Notes under the pieces: generated by a model
What the model was told of the DNA's origin: nothing
What the model saw: only the letters and a program-made list of their open reading frames with translations
Database searches by the model: none
Translations under genes and position numbers: made by a program
Assembly: GCA_964485695.1 (NCBI GenBank)
Contig: CAZAKZ010000026.1
Coordinates: 1 to 47,117, forward strand
Reading direction: 5' to 3'
DNA from: CAZAKZ01 sp964485695
Lineage (GTDB): Bacteria > Planctomycetota > JAFGQW01
Length of the DNA stretch: 47,117 nt
Shown: piece after piece, positions 1-9,009 of the stretch
Layout: each line of letters starts with the position of its first letter
Position numbering within the stretch: position 1 is the stretch's first letter

Positions 1-16
1 TGCCCGGTGGTGTGGG

Positions 17-42
17 AGGGGGGAACCGTGAGGTTTCCCCCT
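17..42 (+). terminator. Strong GNRA-loop hairpin, possible 3' end of an upstream gene
   Basis: Positions 17-27 pair with 32-42 over 11 bp (one G-U wobble at 23/36), closing a GTGA loop at 28-31, which is a GNRA tetraloop as RNA. No T-run follows on either strand, so it is not a canonical intrinsic terminator. It may mark the 3' end of a gene left of the window or a stable RNA element. I see no gene in the rest of 1-238. Confidence 0.4.
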
Positions 43-238
43 ATCCCGATTTCCCGGATTCGTTTCGGATTTTCGCCTGAATCTCCTCGAAGAAATCGGG
101 AACTCCATCCAACCGAAAGCGTCGATTTCCAGCTTGTAATCCGTTCAATCTCTCTGGACGCGGTCTTTCCGGCCATGGTTAAATCTGGCCAAGGCCTTGC
201 CCGGTAGCTGTTGTAGTAAATTCAAAGGGGGGAAACCC

Positions 239-3200
239 GTGCGGAAATCCAGATTCATTCTCCTTCTCGTTTCGGTCCTGTCGGTCCCCTTTCTCGCTTT
301 CACCCCCCTGGCCCCGACCTCGCGGGTCCCGGCTGCTTCCGGGAATCCGGAGAATTCAGACCTCCTGAAGGAGGCCCGCCGCTTCCTCGAGGAAAAGTCC
401 TACAAGAAGGCTTACGATCGATTCGCCAAAGCCCTCGACCTGGATCGATACGCCGGCCAGAAAGATGCGATCCGCCTGGATATGGGTACATGCCTGCGCG
501 GCCTGAAGAAGTGGCAAGAGGCCGTCGGCCACTTCGAATCCCTGATCCATGACCGGGCGGAGTCCCTTACCGAGGCCCGGGCCCGCTACCGGCTAGCGGA
601 CGTCTACTTCCGGAAGCCCCACCACACTTACCGGAAGGACGGCAAGGATCTCGGACCGACGCACGTGCCAGGCGCCCAATATCGAAACACCGAGGAGGAG
701 GATCTCTCGAGTGCCAGAAAGAACCTGGACCGGGCCAGGGCATTGTACGGCCGGTTACTCGAGAATCCCGGAAATCTGAAGCCCGGGGAGATCAAAGGCA
801 TTCCCCACGAGCGAATCGATCTGAACTACCTCTTCGCCCAGGTCCTGGAACGCCTGCAGATCCGCATCGGGGGCTGGTGGTGGGGGCGTGATCGCGGGGA
901 GTACCAGAAACGCGTGGATCGCGTCCGTCCCCTGCACGACAAGGTGTTGAAGCTTCTGGAGGAGAACTACCTGTCGAGTGTGCTCTCCTCCAGCCCTCGG
1001 GATGCGGCCCGGGCCCTCTACCACAAGGCCATGTACCTGAGGCGCTACTCGGAAAAATGGTGGGCCCGAGATCCTGAGACCCGGAAACCCCTGCCCCTGA
1101 AAGAGACGCCCAATGCCCTGCTCTCCCGACTTCTGAAGGAGTTTCCAGAGGACGGATTCGCGGATGACGCCCATTACACCCTGGGACTCCTGGCGAGTCG
1201 CGCCAAGGACTACCCCGCCGGTATCGCCCACTTCAAGCGCCTTCTGGAGAAGTTTCCCCGCAGCCGATGGGTGGAGGATGCAAGGCACAAGATCCTGCAG
1301 ATCCGGCGGCCGGTTCTGGAGCTGAACATCGGCGGCCTCCGCCTCCCGGGTTCCTCGCCCGTCATCCAGGCCGTGGTCCGGAACATCCCGGAACTCGCCT
1401 TCACCGCGTACAGAGTTCCCCTGGAGCGCTACCTGGGCAGTGCCGAGGGCCTGAAGTCACTCCAGACCGCGGGTTTCCAGAACCTGGCCCGGACCCTCAC
1501 CGAGATCGTCGGCCGGGAGAAGTTCCGCCAGAACCGGGAAGCGGGGTGGCCGGTGAAAACTCCCGACGAGGGAAAGCACCTGCGGCGGTCCTTCAAAGTG
1601 GAAGTGCCGGTGAGTGGGTCCGGCGCCTACCTCATCGAGGCCCGGGGAAAGGACACGGTCCAGACCGGGGTGCTGGTGGTGTCCGACCTGGTCATCGTGA
1701 GGAAGCGGGCCCGGGCCCATTCCCTGTTCTTTCTGGCCGATGCCCGTACCGGGGTCCCTGTGGACGGCGCCAACATCATTGCCCGCCAGAAGGCGCGGAA
1801 ACGATCCGGCCTGGTGGATCAGGGTCGCACCGATGCCGACGGCCTCTGGACCTGCCCACACCGGTTTCCCTTCGGCGTCCGGTACACCTACATCGACGCC
1901 TTTGCCTGGCTGGACGGCCGCTACGCCCTGACCGGCTGGTCCTACCAATCCAAGGCATCCTCCAGAACCCAGGGCAAGGTCTACGGCTTCACCGATCGCG
2001 GCGTCTACCGCCCGGGACAGACCGTGTTCTATTCCGCCCTGGTCCGGGCCGCCCGGAACGACGGCCTCTACGAGAATCTTCAGGACCGGGAAGTGGCCCT
2101 CGAGATCCGCGGCCCCCGAGGAAAGAAGCTCCTGGTATCCCGGTCCCGCACCGATGCCTACGGCATGGTCCAGGGTTCCTGGAAGGTACCCGTGGGGGCG
2201 GGCCTCGGCCGCTACCGCCTCTACCTCAGAACCCTCCGGGGTTTCCGGCTTCGCGCGAACATCTACTTCCGCGTCGAGGAGTACAAGCGCCCGGAGTTCG
2301 AGGTCACGGTGGAGCAGGAGGGCACGGCCCGGGCCGGGGAGGCCTTCAAGACCCGGGTGTCCGCACGGTATTACTTCGGCGGGCCCGTGGCCGGTGCCCG
2401 GGTGAAGTACTCCGTGTTCCGCCAGCGCTACCACCATCGGTTCCGGTTCAGCGATCCGTTCTCTTATCTGTATGATCGCCCGGCCCGCATGGGACGGGGA
2501 GGCGGCCGGATCCGGCGCACCTCGTCCGAGGAACTGGTGCTGAAGGGGGAGGGTACCACCGGCGCCAAGGGAACATTTCGGCTCGCGGTGGAGACGGAGC
2601 CGTGGGTGAAGAAGTACCCGGACCAGGACCACTGCTTCCGCATTCGCGCCGAGGTCATGGACCGGAGCCGCCGCACCATCGAGGGCACGGGACGCATCAA
2701 GATCACTGTCACGGAATACTTCGCCGCCATTGAGATCCGGCGCGCCTTCGCAGCACCTGGAGAGAACGTCACCGTGGAGGTCCGGACCGAGAAGCCCGAC
2801 GGAGGGGCCACGGCTGCGCAGGGTGTGATCAAGGTCTTCCAGTCGGAGCCCTTGCCTCCGCCTCCGGTGAAGCGGAGCGACAAGGAGGCCGGAGACGCGG
2901 ACGAGGGGAAAAAGGCGAAGGAGAGACTGGTCCAGTCCTTCCCGGTTTCAACTGACGTGAACGGCCGGGCGTTGATCCACTGGAAGACCGGGGAAGAAGG
3001 GTATTACGTTCTCCGGTATGAAGGCCGGGATGAGGCCGAGGGCCTGGTGAAGGCCGTCTCACCGGTGTGGGTGTGCGGCAAGAACTGGACCGGCAGGAAG
3101 TACCGGTATCAGAACCTGGAGATCCTCACTGACCGGAACACCTACCGCGTCGGGGACGTGGCCCGGGTTCTCGTCAACGCCCAGGTCGACAATCCCACCC

Positions 3201-6148
3201 TGGTCCTCAGCCAGGAGGCGGACCGGGACATCCTGAAACACCGGGTTCACCGGATCACCGGCCGGAGCGTGGTGCTGGAGGTGCCGATCCACCGGGCCCT
3301 GGAGCCGAACTTCTTCCTCGAAGGATTCCTGGTCCACGGAGGGAAAGTGTTCCGGGCCTACCAGGAGGTGTTCGTGCCCCCCGTGGAGCAGTTCCTGAAC
3401 GTGGACGTGGCCTATTCCAGCAAGGATTACCGGCCGGGCCAGAAGGGCGAGGCCCGGGTGCGGCTGACGGACGTGGACGGAAAGGCGGTGAAAGGGCGGG
3501 TGGCTCTGGGCACGGTGGACGCCTCCCTCGACGCCATCCAGGGCGATCCTGCTCCGGATATCCGGCGGTTCTTCTACGGCAAGCGTCGCGGCCGCCGGGT
3601 GGGATATCAAGATTCCAATTCATTCCAGTCCCGATCCATGGCCTGGAAGGAGGTGAAACTGCCTCCGCACCGCTGGGCTGGGAATCCACCGGGTTGGAGT
3701 TCTTTCCCGCAGCCCACCGATCTGTGGGCCGGGGACCTGCAGAGAGAAGCGAGTCGCTTGGACCGGGAGTTCCTGGAGGAGAAGAAACTGGCCATGGCCT
3801 CGAAGAAGAGCAAGAGGGGGATCCTGAGCGAGGCCGAGGGGGGAGAATCCACTGATGCGGCCGGTCCGCCTCCTCCCGCGGCCAGTGCAGATGCAGGGCC
3901 GGTGAGCAGGCGGGCCCGGGGGGGCCGGATCGGGCAGAAGGGCGGCCGTGGAGCCGCTGCTGTGGCTCCAGTAAAGATTCGCGAGGACTTCGCCGAGACC
4001 GCCCACTTCGATCCTGCGGTGCAGGTAGGGGAGGACGGTACTGCAAAAGTGCATTTCACCTTCCCGGACAGCCTCACGCGGTGGCGGACCACGGCCCGGG
4101 CCTACACTCCGGATACCCGGGTGGGTCAGCGCCGCGCGTACGTGGTCACCACCAAGAAACTCATGGTGCGGCCCCAGGCGCCCCGGTTCTTCCGGGAGCG
4201 GGACGAGGTGGTGCTGAGCGCCATCGTCAACGCCTACTTCGAGGAGGCCGTCCCGGTGACCGTGACCCTGGACCTGGGGGGCGGCACGTGTACGCTCCTG
4301 GACCCGGCCGACCGCAAGGTGACGGTAGCACCGGGCGGGGAGGTCCGGGTCGACTGGCGCCTCAAGGTGACGGGGAGCGGCACCGCCGAGGTGCTGGTGA
4401 AGGCCCTGTCGGCCCGGGAGTCCGACGCGGTGAAGCGCACCTTCCCCGTGCTGCGGTACGGGGCGCCCCGCACCGTGACCCGCACGGCCACCCTGGTCGC
4501 CGACGGCAAGGTGGATCTCGCCTTCGAGGTCCCCGCGGCCCGGGCGCCGGGGTCCGCTTCGCTGGAAGTCACCCTCAATCCTTCTCTCGCCGGGGTGCTC
4601 GTGGACGCCCTGCCCTACCTCCTGGAGTATCCTCACGGATGCGTGGAACAGACCCTGAGCCGGTTCCTGCCGGCCGTGGTCACCCGTGCCACCCTTCGCC
4701 ACATGGGCATCAACCTGGAGGACATCCAGCGCAAGCGCAAGGACCTCGTCCACGCCGGAGACCAGGCCGGGAAGCGCGATCCGGTCTTCGATTCCGACAC
4801 CCTCCACGACATGATCACCCGGGGGCTCCGGCGCATCCGCGGCTTCCAGCGTCCGGACGGCGGATTCGGCTGGTTTCCGGGTGGCGTATCGGATCCTTAC
4901 ATGACCGCGTACGTGGCCTACGGCCTGAACCGGGCCAAGGAGGCGGAGGTCGAGGTGGACAGAAGGATGCTGAAGCGGGCCCTGAACTACCTCGAGGCGG
5001 CCACCCAGGCGGAGAGGAACCTGCACCGGGCGGCGTACCAGTGCTTTGTTCTGGCCCTGAACGACCGGCCGGCGCCGGCCAAGGTCCTTGAAGGGGTGTT
5101 CGAGGCGCGGGATTCCCTGAACCACTACGGCCGCGCCCTCCTGGCCCTGGCCGCTCACCACGCTGGCCGATCCGAGTGGGCGCGCATCACCCTGGACAAC
5201 CTGGAGGACTTCCTCCAGCACGACCCACGCACCCAGGCCTCTTCCCTCCCCACAGCAGGACCGCGGTGGTGCTGGTGGAGCGACAGCGTGGAAACCCACG
5301 CTTTCGCCCTCATGGCCTTCAACCGCATCCGGCCCTCGAGCCCGCACAGGGAAGGGCTGATGCGCTGGCTGGTGGCCAGCCGGCGCGGAAACCGCTGGCG
5401 CAGCACCAAGGATACCGCCCACGCCATCTACGCCCTGGCGGGATTCATGCGGTCCACGGGCGAGCTCGACCCGGACCTGACGGTGGAGGTCTTTCTGGAC
5501 GGAGAGCCGGTCCGGAAGATCCGGATCACCCGCGACAACCTGCTCAGCTTCCAGAACCGGATCACCCTTCCCGATGCTTCTCTTTCATCCGGACCCCACA
5601 CCCTCACCGTGTCCCGGTCAGGCCGGGGGCGGATCCACGCCCTGGCCCGGTTCACCTACTTCAGCCTCGAGGACGTCATCCAGGCATCCGGCCACGACAT
5701 GGCCGTGACCCGGACCTACTATCGCGTCACCCCGGTGGAGAAGCAGGTCGGCGGCCGAATCCGGCTGGGGTGGAAGCGAGAGGTGCTGAAGCCGGGCGCC
5801 GTGATCCAGGCCGGGGATACCCTGGAGGTGGCGCTCAAGGTGGAGGCCTTCCACGACTACGACTACCTGATGATCGAGGACCCCAAGCCGGCCGGATTCG
5901 AGGCCGTGGCCATGAAATCCGGAGGAACGAGGCAGGGCGGGCTCTGGACCTACATGGAGCTGCGGGATCAACGCGTCGCCTTCTTCCTGCCGGGCATGCG
6001 CAAGGGCGAGGTGACCCTGCCCTACCGGGTTCGGGCTGAGGTGCCGGGGATTCTAAACGCCATGCCCGCGGCCGGGGCGCTCATGTATGCGCCCGAGGTG
6101 GGGGGGACGAGTGACAGCTGGAGAACCGTGGTTAAGGACCGCGATTGA
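239..6148 (+). CDS. TPR-containing alpha-2-macroglobulin family protein with thioester
   Basis: A 1969-residue exported protein. I start at GTG 239 because an AAAGGGGGG ribosome site precedes it and it opens directly into a signal peptide (VRKSRFILLLVSVLSV); ATG 197 only adds a 14-residue extension. Residues about 35-390 hold TPR-like helices. MG-type beta domains follow, including the macroglobulin signature GVYRPGQTV. A low-complexity Lys/Gly/Ala/Pro stretch at about 1180-1250 sits where bait-like linkers occur. The thioester motif GCVEQT has its Cys near residue 1468, inside a helical thioester domain, and a C-terminal MG10-like domain ends the protein. Bacterial relatives trap proteases in the periplasm by covalent attachment. 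There is no lipobox cysteine, unlike E. coli YfhM, and the usual partner pbpC is not in the window. The TPR front end suggests docking to another protein. Family assignment is firm; the biological target is not known. Confidence 0.93.
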   Translation: MRKSRFILLLVSVLSVPFLAFTPLAPTSRVPAASGNPENSDLLKEARRFLEEKSYKKAYDRFAKALDLDRYAGQKDAIRLDMGTCLRGLKKWQEAVGHFESLIHDRAESLTEARARYRLADVYFRKPHHTYRKDGKDLGPTHVPGAQYRNTEEEDLSSARKNLDRARALYGRLLENPGNLKPGEIKGIPHERIDLNYLFAQVLERLQIRIGGWWWGRDRGEYQKRVDRVRPLHDKVLKLLEENYLSSVLSSSPRDAARALYHKAMYLRRYSEKWWARDPETRKPLPLKETPNALLSRLLKEFPEDGFADDAHYTLGLLASRAKDYPAGIAHFKRLLEKFPRSRWVEDARHKILQIRRPVLELNIGGLRLPGSSPVIQAVVRNIPELAFTAYRVPLERYLGSAEGLKSLQTAGFQNLARTLTEIVGREKFRQNREAGWPVKTPDEGKHLRRSFKVEVPVSGSGAYLIEARGKDTVQTGVLVVSDLVIVRKRARAHSLFFLADARTGVPVDGANIIARQKARKRSGLVDQGRTDADGLWTCPHRFPFGVRYTYIDAFAWLDGRYALTGWSYQSKASSRTQGKVYGFTDRGVYRPGQTVFYSALVRAARNDGLYENLQDREVALEIRGPRGKKLLVSRSRTDAYGMVQGSWKVPVGAGLGRYRLYLRTLRGFRLRANIYFRVEEYKRPEFEVTVEQEGTARAGEAFKTRVSARYYFGGPVAGARVKYSVFRQRYHHRFRFSDPFSYLYDRPARMGRGGGRIRRTSSEELVLKGEGTTGAKGTFRLAVETEPWVKKYPDQDHCFRIRAEVMDRSRRTIEGTGRIKITVTEYFAAIEIRRAFAAPGENVTVEVRTEKPDGGATAAQGVIKVFQSEPLPPPPVKRSDKEAGDADEGKKAKERLVQSFPVSTDVNGRALIHWKTGEEGYYVLRYEGRDEAEGLVKAVSPVWVCGKNWTGRKYRYQNLEILTDRNTYRVGDVARVLVNAQVDNPTLVLSQEADRDILKHRVHRITGRSVVLEVPIHRALEPNFFLEGFLVHGGKVFRAYQEVFVPPVEQFLNVDVAYSSKDYRPGQKGEARVRLTDVDGKAVKGRVALGTVDASLDAIQGDPAPDIRRFFYGKRRGRRVGYQDSNSFQSRSMAWKEVKLPPHRWAGNPPGWSSFPQPTDLWAGDLQREASRLDREFLEEKKLAMASKKSKRGILSEAEGGESTDAAGPPPPAASADAGPVSRRARGGRIGQKGGRGAAAVAPVKIREDFAETAHFDPAVQVGEDGTAKVHFTFPDSLTRWRTTARAYTPDTRVGQRRAYVVTTKKLMVRPQAPRFFRERDEVVLSAIVNAYFEEAVPVTVTLDLGGGTCTLLDPADRKVTVAPGGEVRVDWRLKVTGSGTAEVLVKALSARESDAVKRTFPVLRYGAPRTVTRTATLVADGKVDLAFEVPAARAPGSASLEVTLNPSLAGVLVDALPYLLEYPHGCVEQTLSRFLPAVVTRATLRHMGINLEDIQRKRKDLVHAGDQAGKRDPVFDSDTLHDMITRGLRRIRGFQRPDGGFGWFPGGVSDPYMTAYVAYGLNRAKEAEVEVDRRMLKRALNYLEAATQAERNLHRAAYQCFVLALNDRPAPAKVLEGVFEARDSLNHYGRALLALAAHHAGRSEWARITLDNLEDFLQHDPRTQASSLPTAGPRWCWWSDSVETHAFALMAFNRIRPSSPHREGLMRWLVASRRGNRWRSTKDTAHAIYALAGFMRSTGELDPDLTVEVFLDGEPVRKIRITRDNLLSFQNRITLPDASLSSGPHTLTVSRSGRGRIHALARFTYFSLEDVIQASGHDMAVTRTYYRVTPVEKQVGGRIRLGWKREVLKPGAVIQAGDTLEVALKVEAFHDYDYLMIEDPKPAGFEAVAMKSGGTRQGGLWTYMELRDQRVAFFLPGMRKGEVTLPYRVRAEVPGILNAMPAAGALMYAPEVGGTSDSWRTVVKDRD

Positions 6149-6314
6149 TTGCCCGGGCGATTGCCACGAATCATGACCGGCCATTTAGAAATGGTTCAAT
6201 TGTCATGGCATTCCGGTAGGTTCCAGCGGCATGCCCCACGCTATCCCACCCCCTGCCGACCGACGTGCCTGCTAATGTAATGAAGACAACGCCCTCACCG
6301 CCAGTGCTGCCACG
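6149..6314. other. Short intergenic stretch between convergent units
   Basis: This 166 bp holds only a small inverted repeat (CCATTT/AAATGG, 6181-6194) followed by no T-run. I see no gene or promoter. Confidence 0.4.
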
Positions 6315-6585
6315 TCAAAGAGAGAACTCGATGGCATTCTCAGGCAGGCCCCATCCCGCAGTAGGTGACAACTGTCTGCTGGCTTGCTTCGCCCAGTCAT
6401 ACAGCGTGATCCGACATACGGATTTCTTTTTGCACTTGACTGTAATGCGTAGCGGCTCATCGTCCTTGAGTAGACCTTCCGCCAGCGTTCTGAACGGGCC
6501 TTTTTCGCCGCTACGTGCTTCGGCAACGCGAAATACATTCTCGTCATCCAGATAGGCGAGGCGCGCGGGTCTGCCAACACGATCA
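6315..6585 (-). pseudogene. 3' remnant of an unrelated gene, no start codon
   Basis: On the minus strand an open frame of about 88 codons ends at TGA 6317-6315 and has no ATG, GTG or TTG near its upstream end. Its translation reads like genuine protein: LAYLDDENVFRVAEARSGEK near the front, then an Arg/Lys/Cys stretch (ITVKCKKKSVCRITLYDW) and the tail SPTAGWGLPENAIEFSL. It begins in a different frame exactly where the TPR gene at 6583 stops, so it looks like the broken C-terminus of another gene abutting that stop. Codon choice (AAA, GTA, TCC, TGT) is less GC-rich than in its neighbours, which fits horizontal origin followed by decay. I do not recognise the family. Confidence 0.5.
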
Positions 6586-8151
6586 ACGGCCCTTCTTCGA
6601 GGATTCGATCGCCTCGAGCAGCCTTCTGAGGACGGCCCGGGTCTTCTCGGGGGAGCGCTTCGAGTTCAGGTAGATGGTCACCATCTTTCCCGCCCTGTGG
6701 AAGCTGGCGATGCGGCAGTGGGTTCGAGACTTCGGCGTCAATCGGACCACGACCTGATACGTCTTGCCCGGCCGGGCGCGGAGGATGAGGGATTCCACGA
6801 TCTCCGGACTTCCCCCCAGATCGGACAGGCCCTTCAGGACGCTGCCGTCGAAGGTCTTGCGGAAGGCGGGGTCCGAGACTTCTCCCCACTGCTTCATGAG
6901 GGCGATGCGGCAGGTGTCTCCGGTGCCGGGGGCGTACAGTCGCACCGGGATGCGGGGGTCATCGCTGCCGGATTCCACTTGCCAGGACAGGGGCACCGTG
7001 ATGCCCAGCCCCAGATCCGGGTCCAGGTCCACTCTTTGAGGACGCGGCACGATCGCCTCGCCATCGTTCCCGGGATCCAGGATCCTCAATGCCTCGAGGG
7101 TCCGCCTTTCTTCCCTGAAATTCTCGAGGCGCTCATGGCACAGGGCGAGAGCGGTCAGGGCTGCGGCCGCGGTCTCCCGCTGCATGCCTCCGGGGAAGGT
7201 GTCCGTGGACAGGGTGGAGGATCCCACCAGGGGGCGGGCGACGCGCTGCAGATCCGATAGCGCGCGCATGGGATCGCCCACTTGGTGGCGCACCAGACCG
7301 CGCCACACCCGGGTCTCGGGAAGACCCGGTTCGACCTTCACGGCCGTATCCAGATCCCGGAGCGCACCGGCCAAATCGTCCTGATGGAGGCGGGCCTTGG
7401 CCCGGGCGAGGTACCCAGCGGCCATCCCCGGTTTCACGGACACGGCCCGATTCGCGTCGGCCAGCGCCTGCTCGATCTTCCCGAGGTTGGCCTGGATCTC
7501 GGACTTGAAGACCCAGGCTCGCGCGAATCCAGGGTCCAGGCCGACGGCCAGGTCCAGGGCTTCGAGTGCGGACCTGAGTCGGCCGGCGGCCACGTGATCT
7601 TCGGCCCGCTGAAAGACGCGGCGCGCAGGGCAGGCAACCTGCGTGTGGATCTTGCCTCCGATCCTGACATCCTCACCCCGGCGAAAGGCGTCCTCCAACA
7701 CCCTGCGCATGAGGGTGTGGGCCTTATGGAAGTGGCGCCTCAAGGCGTGGGGGTTGCGGTGCTCGTGGAACCGGGTCTCGTCTTTCACTTCCAGATCCAG
7801 GACGAGGGGCTCCATGCGGTCCAGGAGATCGATCAACCGTGCATGGACCAGAGGGGAGCAGGAGAACGTATCAAAAGCACCGTCCGTTGTTCCGTCGTCC
7901 TGGAGGCGGATTTCCATCCATGCCGCCTCTCCTGTTGGGCGGAGCCGAATGCGCGTCTCCCCGGCCTCCGCGCGGTGGTGGATCGTGGTCATCTTCCAGC
8001 CGTGGTCCATGCAAAACGTCCGGATCTCCTGCTGGAGGGTTGGCTCCGAGGCTGACAGCCTGGCGTGAAACCGCAGGCTGCCCTGCCCCGCAGCCTGGAC
8101 CGGGAGGAGTCCAAGGAGAAGAAGGCATCCGAGGAACAATTGAAGACGCAT
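6583..8151 (-). CDS. Secreted TPR protein of unknown function
   Basis: A 522-residue protein. I start at ATG 8151 because it opens a clear signal peptide (MRLQLFLGCLLLLGLLPVQA); the longer frame to 8217 only prepends charged residues. Residues about 20-165 form a domain I cannot name. Residues about 170-310 carry three to four TPR units with alternating small and aromatic positions (for example ALEALDLAVGLDPGFARAWV). The last 150 residues, from about LGITVPLSWQV onward, are predicted beta-rich and resemble the small PsbP/DUF1795-like folds that often end secreted proteins, but this is a guess. The gene runs alone on the minus strand, opposite to both neighbours. A periplasmic scaffold or assembly role is plausible but unproven. 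Confidence 0.85.
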   Translation of the reverse strand: MRLQLFLGCLLLLGLLPVQAAGQGSLRFHARLSASEPTLQQEIRTFCMDHGWKMTTIHHRAEAGETRIRLRPTGEAAWMEIRLQDDGTTDGAFDTFSCSPLVHARLIDLLDRMEPLVLDLEVKDETRFHEHRNPHALRRHFHKAHTLMRRVLEDAFRRGEDVRIGGKIHTQVACPARRVFQRAEDHVAAGRLRSALEALDLAVGLDPGFARAWVFKSEIQANLGKIEQALADANRAVSVKPGMAAGYLARAKARLHQDDLAGALRDLDTAVKVEPGLPETRVWRGLVRHQVGDPMRALSDLQRVARPLVGSSTLSTDTFPGGMQRETAAAALTALALCHERLENFREERRTLEALRILDPGNDGEAIVPRPQRVDLDPDLGLGITVPLSWQVESGSDDPRIPVRLYAPGTGDTCRIALMKQWGEVSDPAFRKTFDGSVLKGLSDLGGSPEIVESLILRARPGKTYQVVVRLTPKSRTHCRIASFHRAGKMVTIYLNSKRSPEKTRAVLRRLLEAIESSKKGR

Positions 8152-8453
8152 GCAGGTGTCCCGGTAGTGGTTCAAGCGGAGGTTCGCCTTATCCCGTCTC
8201 CAAACAGATGTTTGCACGATCCACAGGGGAGTGGATTCCCCCTGGAGATATCGTGATCCCCGGGATTCGTCTTGAAGGGGAGGGAACCCTGGAGGAGGAC
8301 AGGGAGCCGTATCTCCTTGATTCGAGTGATACTCCGGACTGTTAGGGTCGGATAAAAAGACCAGATTGGAGTTGGGAATGACCTCCGGATGTAGTATGAA
8401 ACGGTCGGATCATGCAAAGTAATGAGGCGTCGACAGGCCGGAAAGGATTCCAC
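8152..8453. other. Divergent intergenic region, no clear promoter
   Basis: These 302 bp separate the minus-strand TPR gene from the plus-strand DJ-1 gene and must hold promoters for both. I find a short hairpin (CAGGGG/CCCCTG starting near 8224). The only -10-like hexamer is TAGTAT just before 8400, and it has no good -35 at 16-18 bp. I see no gene here. Confidence 0.4.
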
Positions 8454-9005
8454 ATGAACCGGGTTCTGGTACTCCTGGCCAGGGGATTCGAGGAGATCGA
8501 GGCCGTGACCGTTGTGGACGTGTTGCGGCGCGCAAACGTGGAAGTGACGACCGCCTCCATGGCGGCGCGGGAAGTGCCGGGATCTCGCGGCATTCCCGTG
8601 GTGGCGGATGCGGTCTTCACGGACGTGGCCGGGAAGTACGACGTGGCCTACCTGCCCGGGGGCGTGGAATGCATGCAGCGTCTGGCCTCGGATCCCCGGG
8701 TCGGGGATTTCCTCAAGGCGCACCTGGAAGGCGGGGGAAAGCTCGCCGCCATCTGCGCGGCTCCCTTCGTCCTCCACGCCCACGGCCTCATACCTCGCGG
8801 TGCACGCATCACCAGCCACCCCAGCGTGGCCGATGACCTGAAGGCCTATGACTACCTCGAAGACCGGGTCGTGAGGGACGGAAGTATCCTCACCTCCCGC
8901 GGGCCCGGGACGGCCATGGAATTCGCTCTGACCCTGGCCGAGGAGCTGGCCGGGCCAGACGTTCGGAGTGAGCTGGAAGCAGCCATGTTGACGGCGAAGT
9001 CGTAA
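8454..9005 (+). CDS. DJ-1/PfpI (YajL-like) family protein
   Basis: A 183-residue single-domain protein of the usual DJ-1/ThiJ/PfpI length. I start at ATG 8454, behind a GAAAGG site; an earlier in-frame ATG at 8412 only adds 14 residues without family similarity. The conserved glutamate falls in RGFEEIEAV (E16, matching DJ-1 E18). The nucleophile elbow is AAICAAP (C101, matching DJ-1 C106), and the following histidine lies in ITSHPS (H122). These residues place it with the DJ-1/YajL branch, which is linked to oxidative-stress protection and to repair of glycated proteins or a chaperone-like role; which of these applies cannot be read from sequence. The next gene begins 4 bp after its stop, so it is probably co-transcribed with the two phosphatase-like genes. 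Confidence 0.93.
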   Translation: MNRVLVLLARGFEEIEAVTVVDVLRRANVEVTTASMAAREVPGSRGIPVVADAVFTDVAGKYDVAYLPGGVECMQRLASDPRVGDFLKAHLEGGGKLAAICAAPFVLHAHGLIPRGARITSHPSVADDLKAYDYLEDRVVRDGSILTSRGPGTAMEFALTLAEELAGPDVRSELEAAMLTAKS

Positions 9006-9009
9006 CCCC

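Noticed and set aside
3620..5422. Long open frame on the minus strand inside the macroglobulin gene
   Set aside because: GC-rich third positions keep antisense frames open; its translation is Gly/Pro/Arg/Val-rich without domains and fully overlaps a strong gene.
6265..6555. Plus-strand open frame in the gap after the macroglobulin gene
   Set aside because: It lacks a ribosome site and runs antisense to the more protein-like minus-strand remnant.
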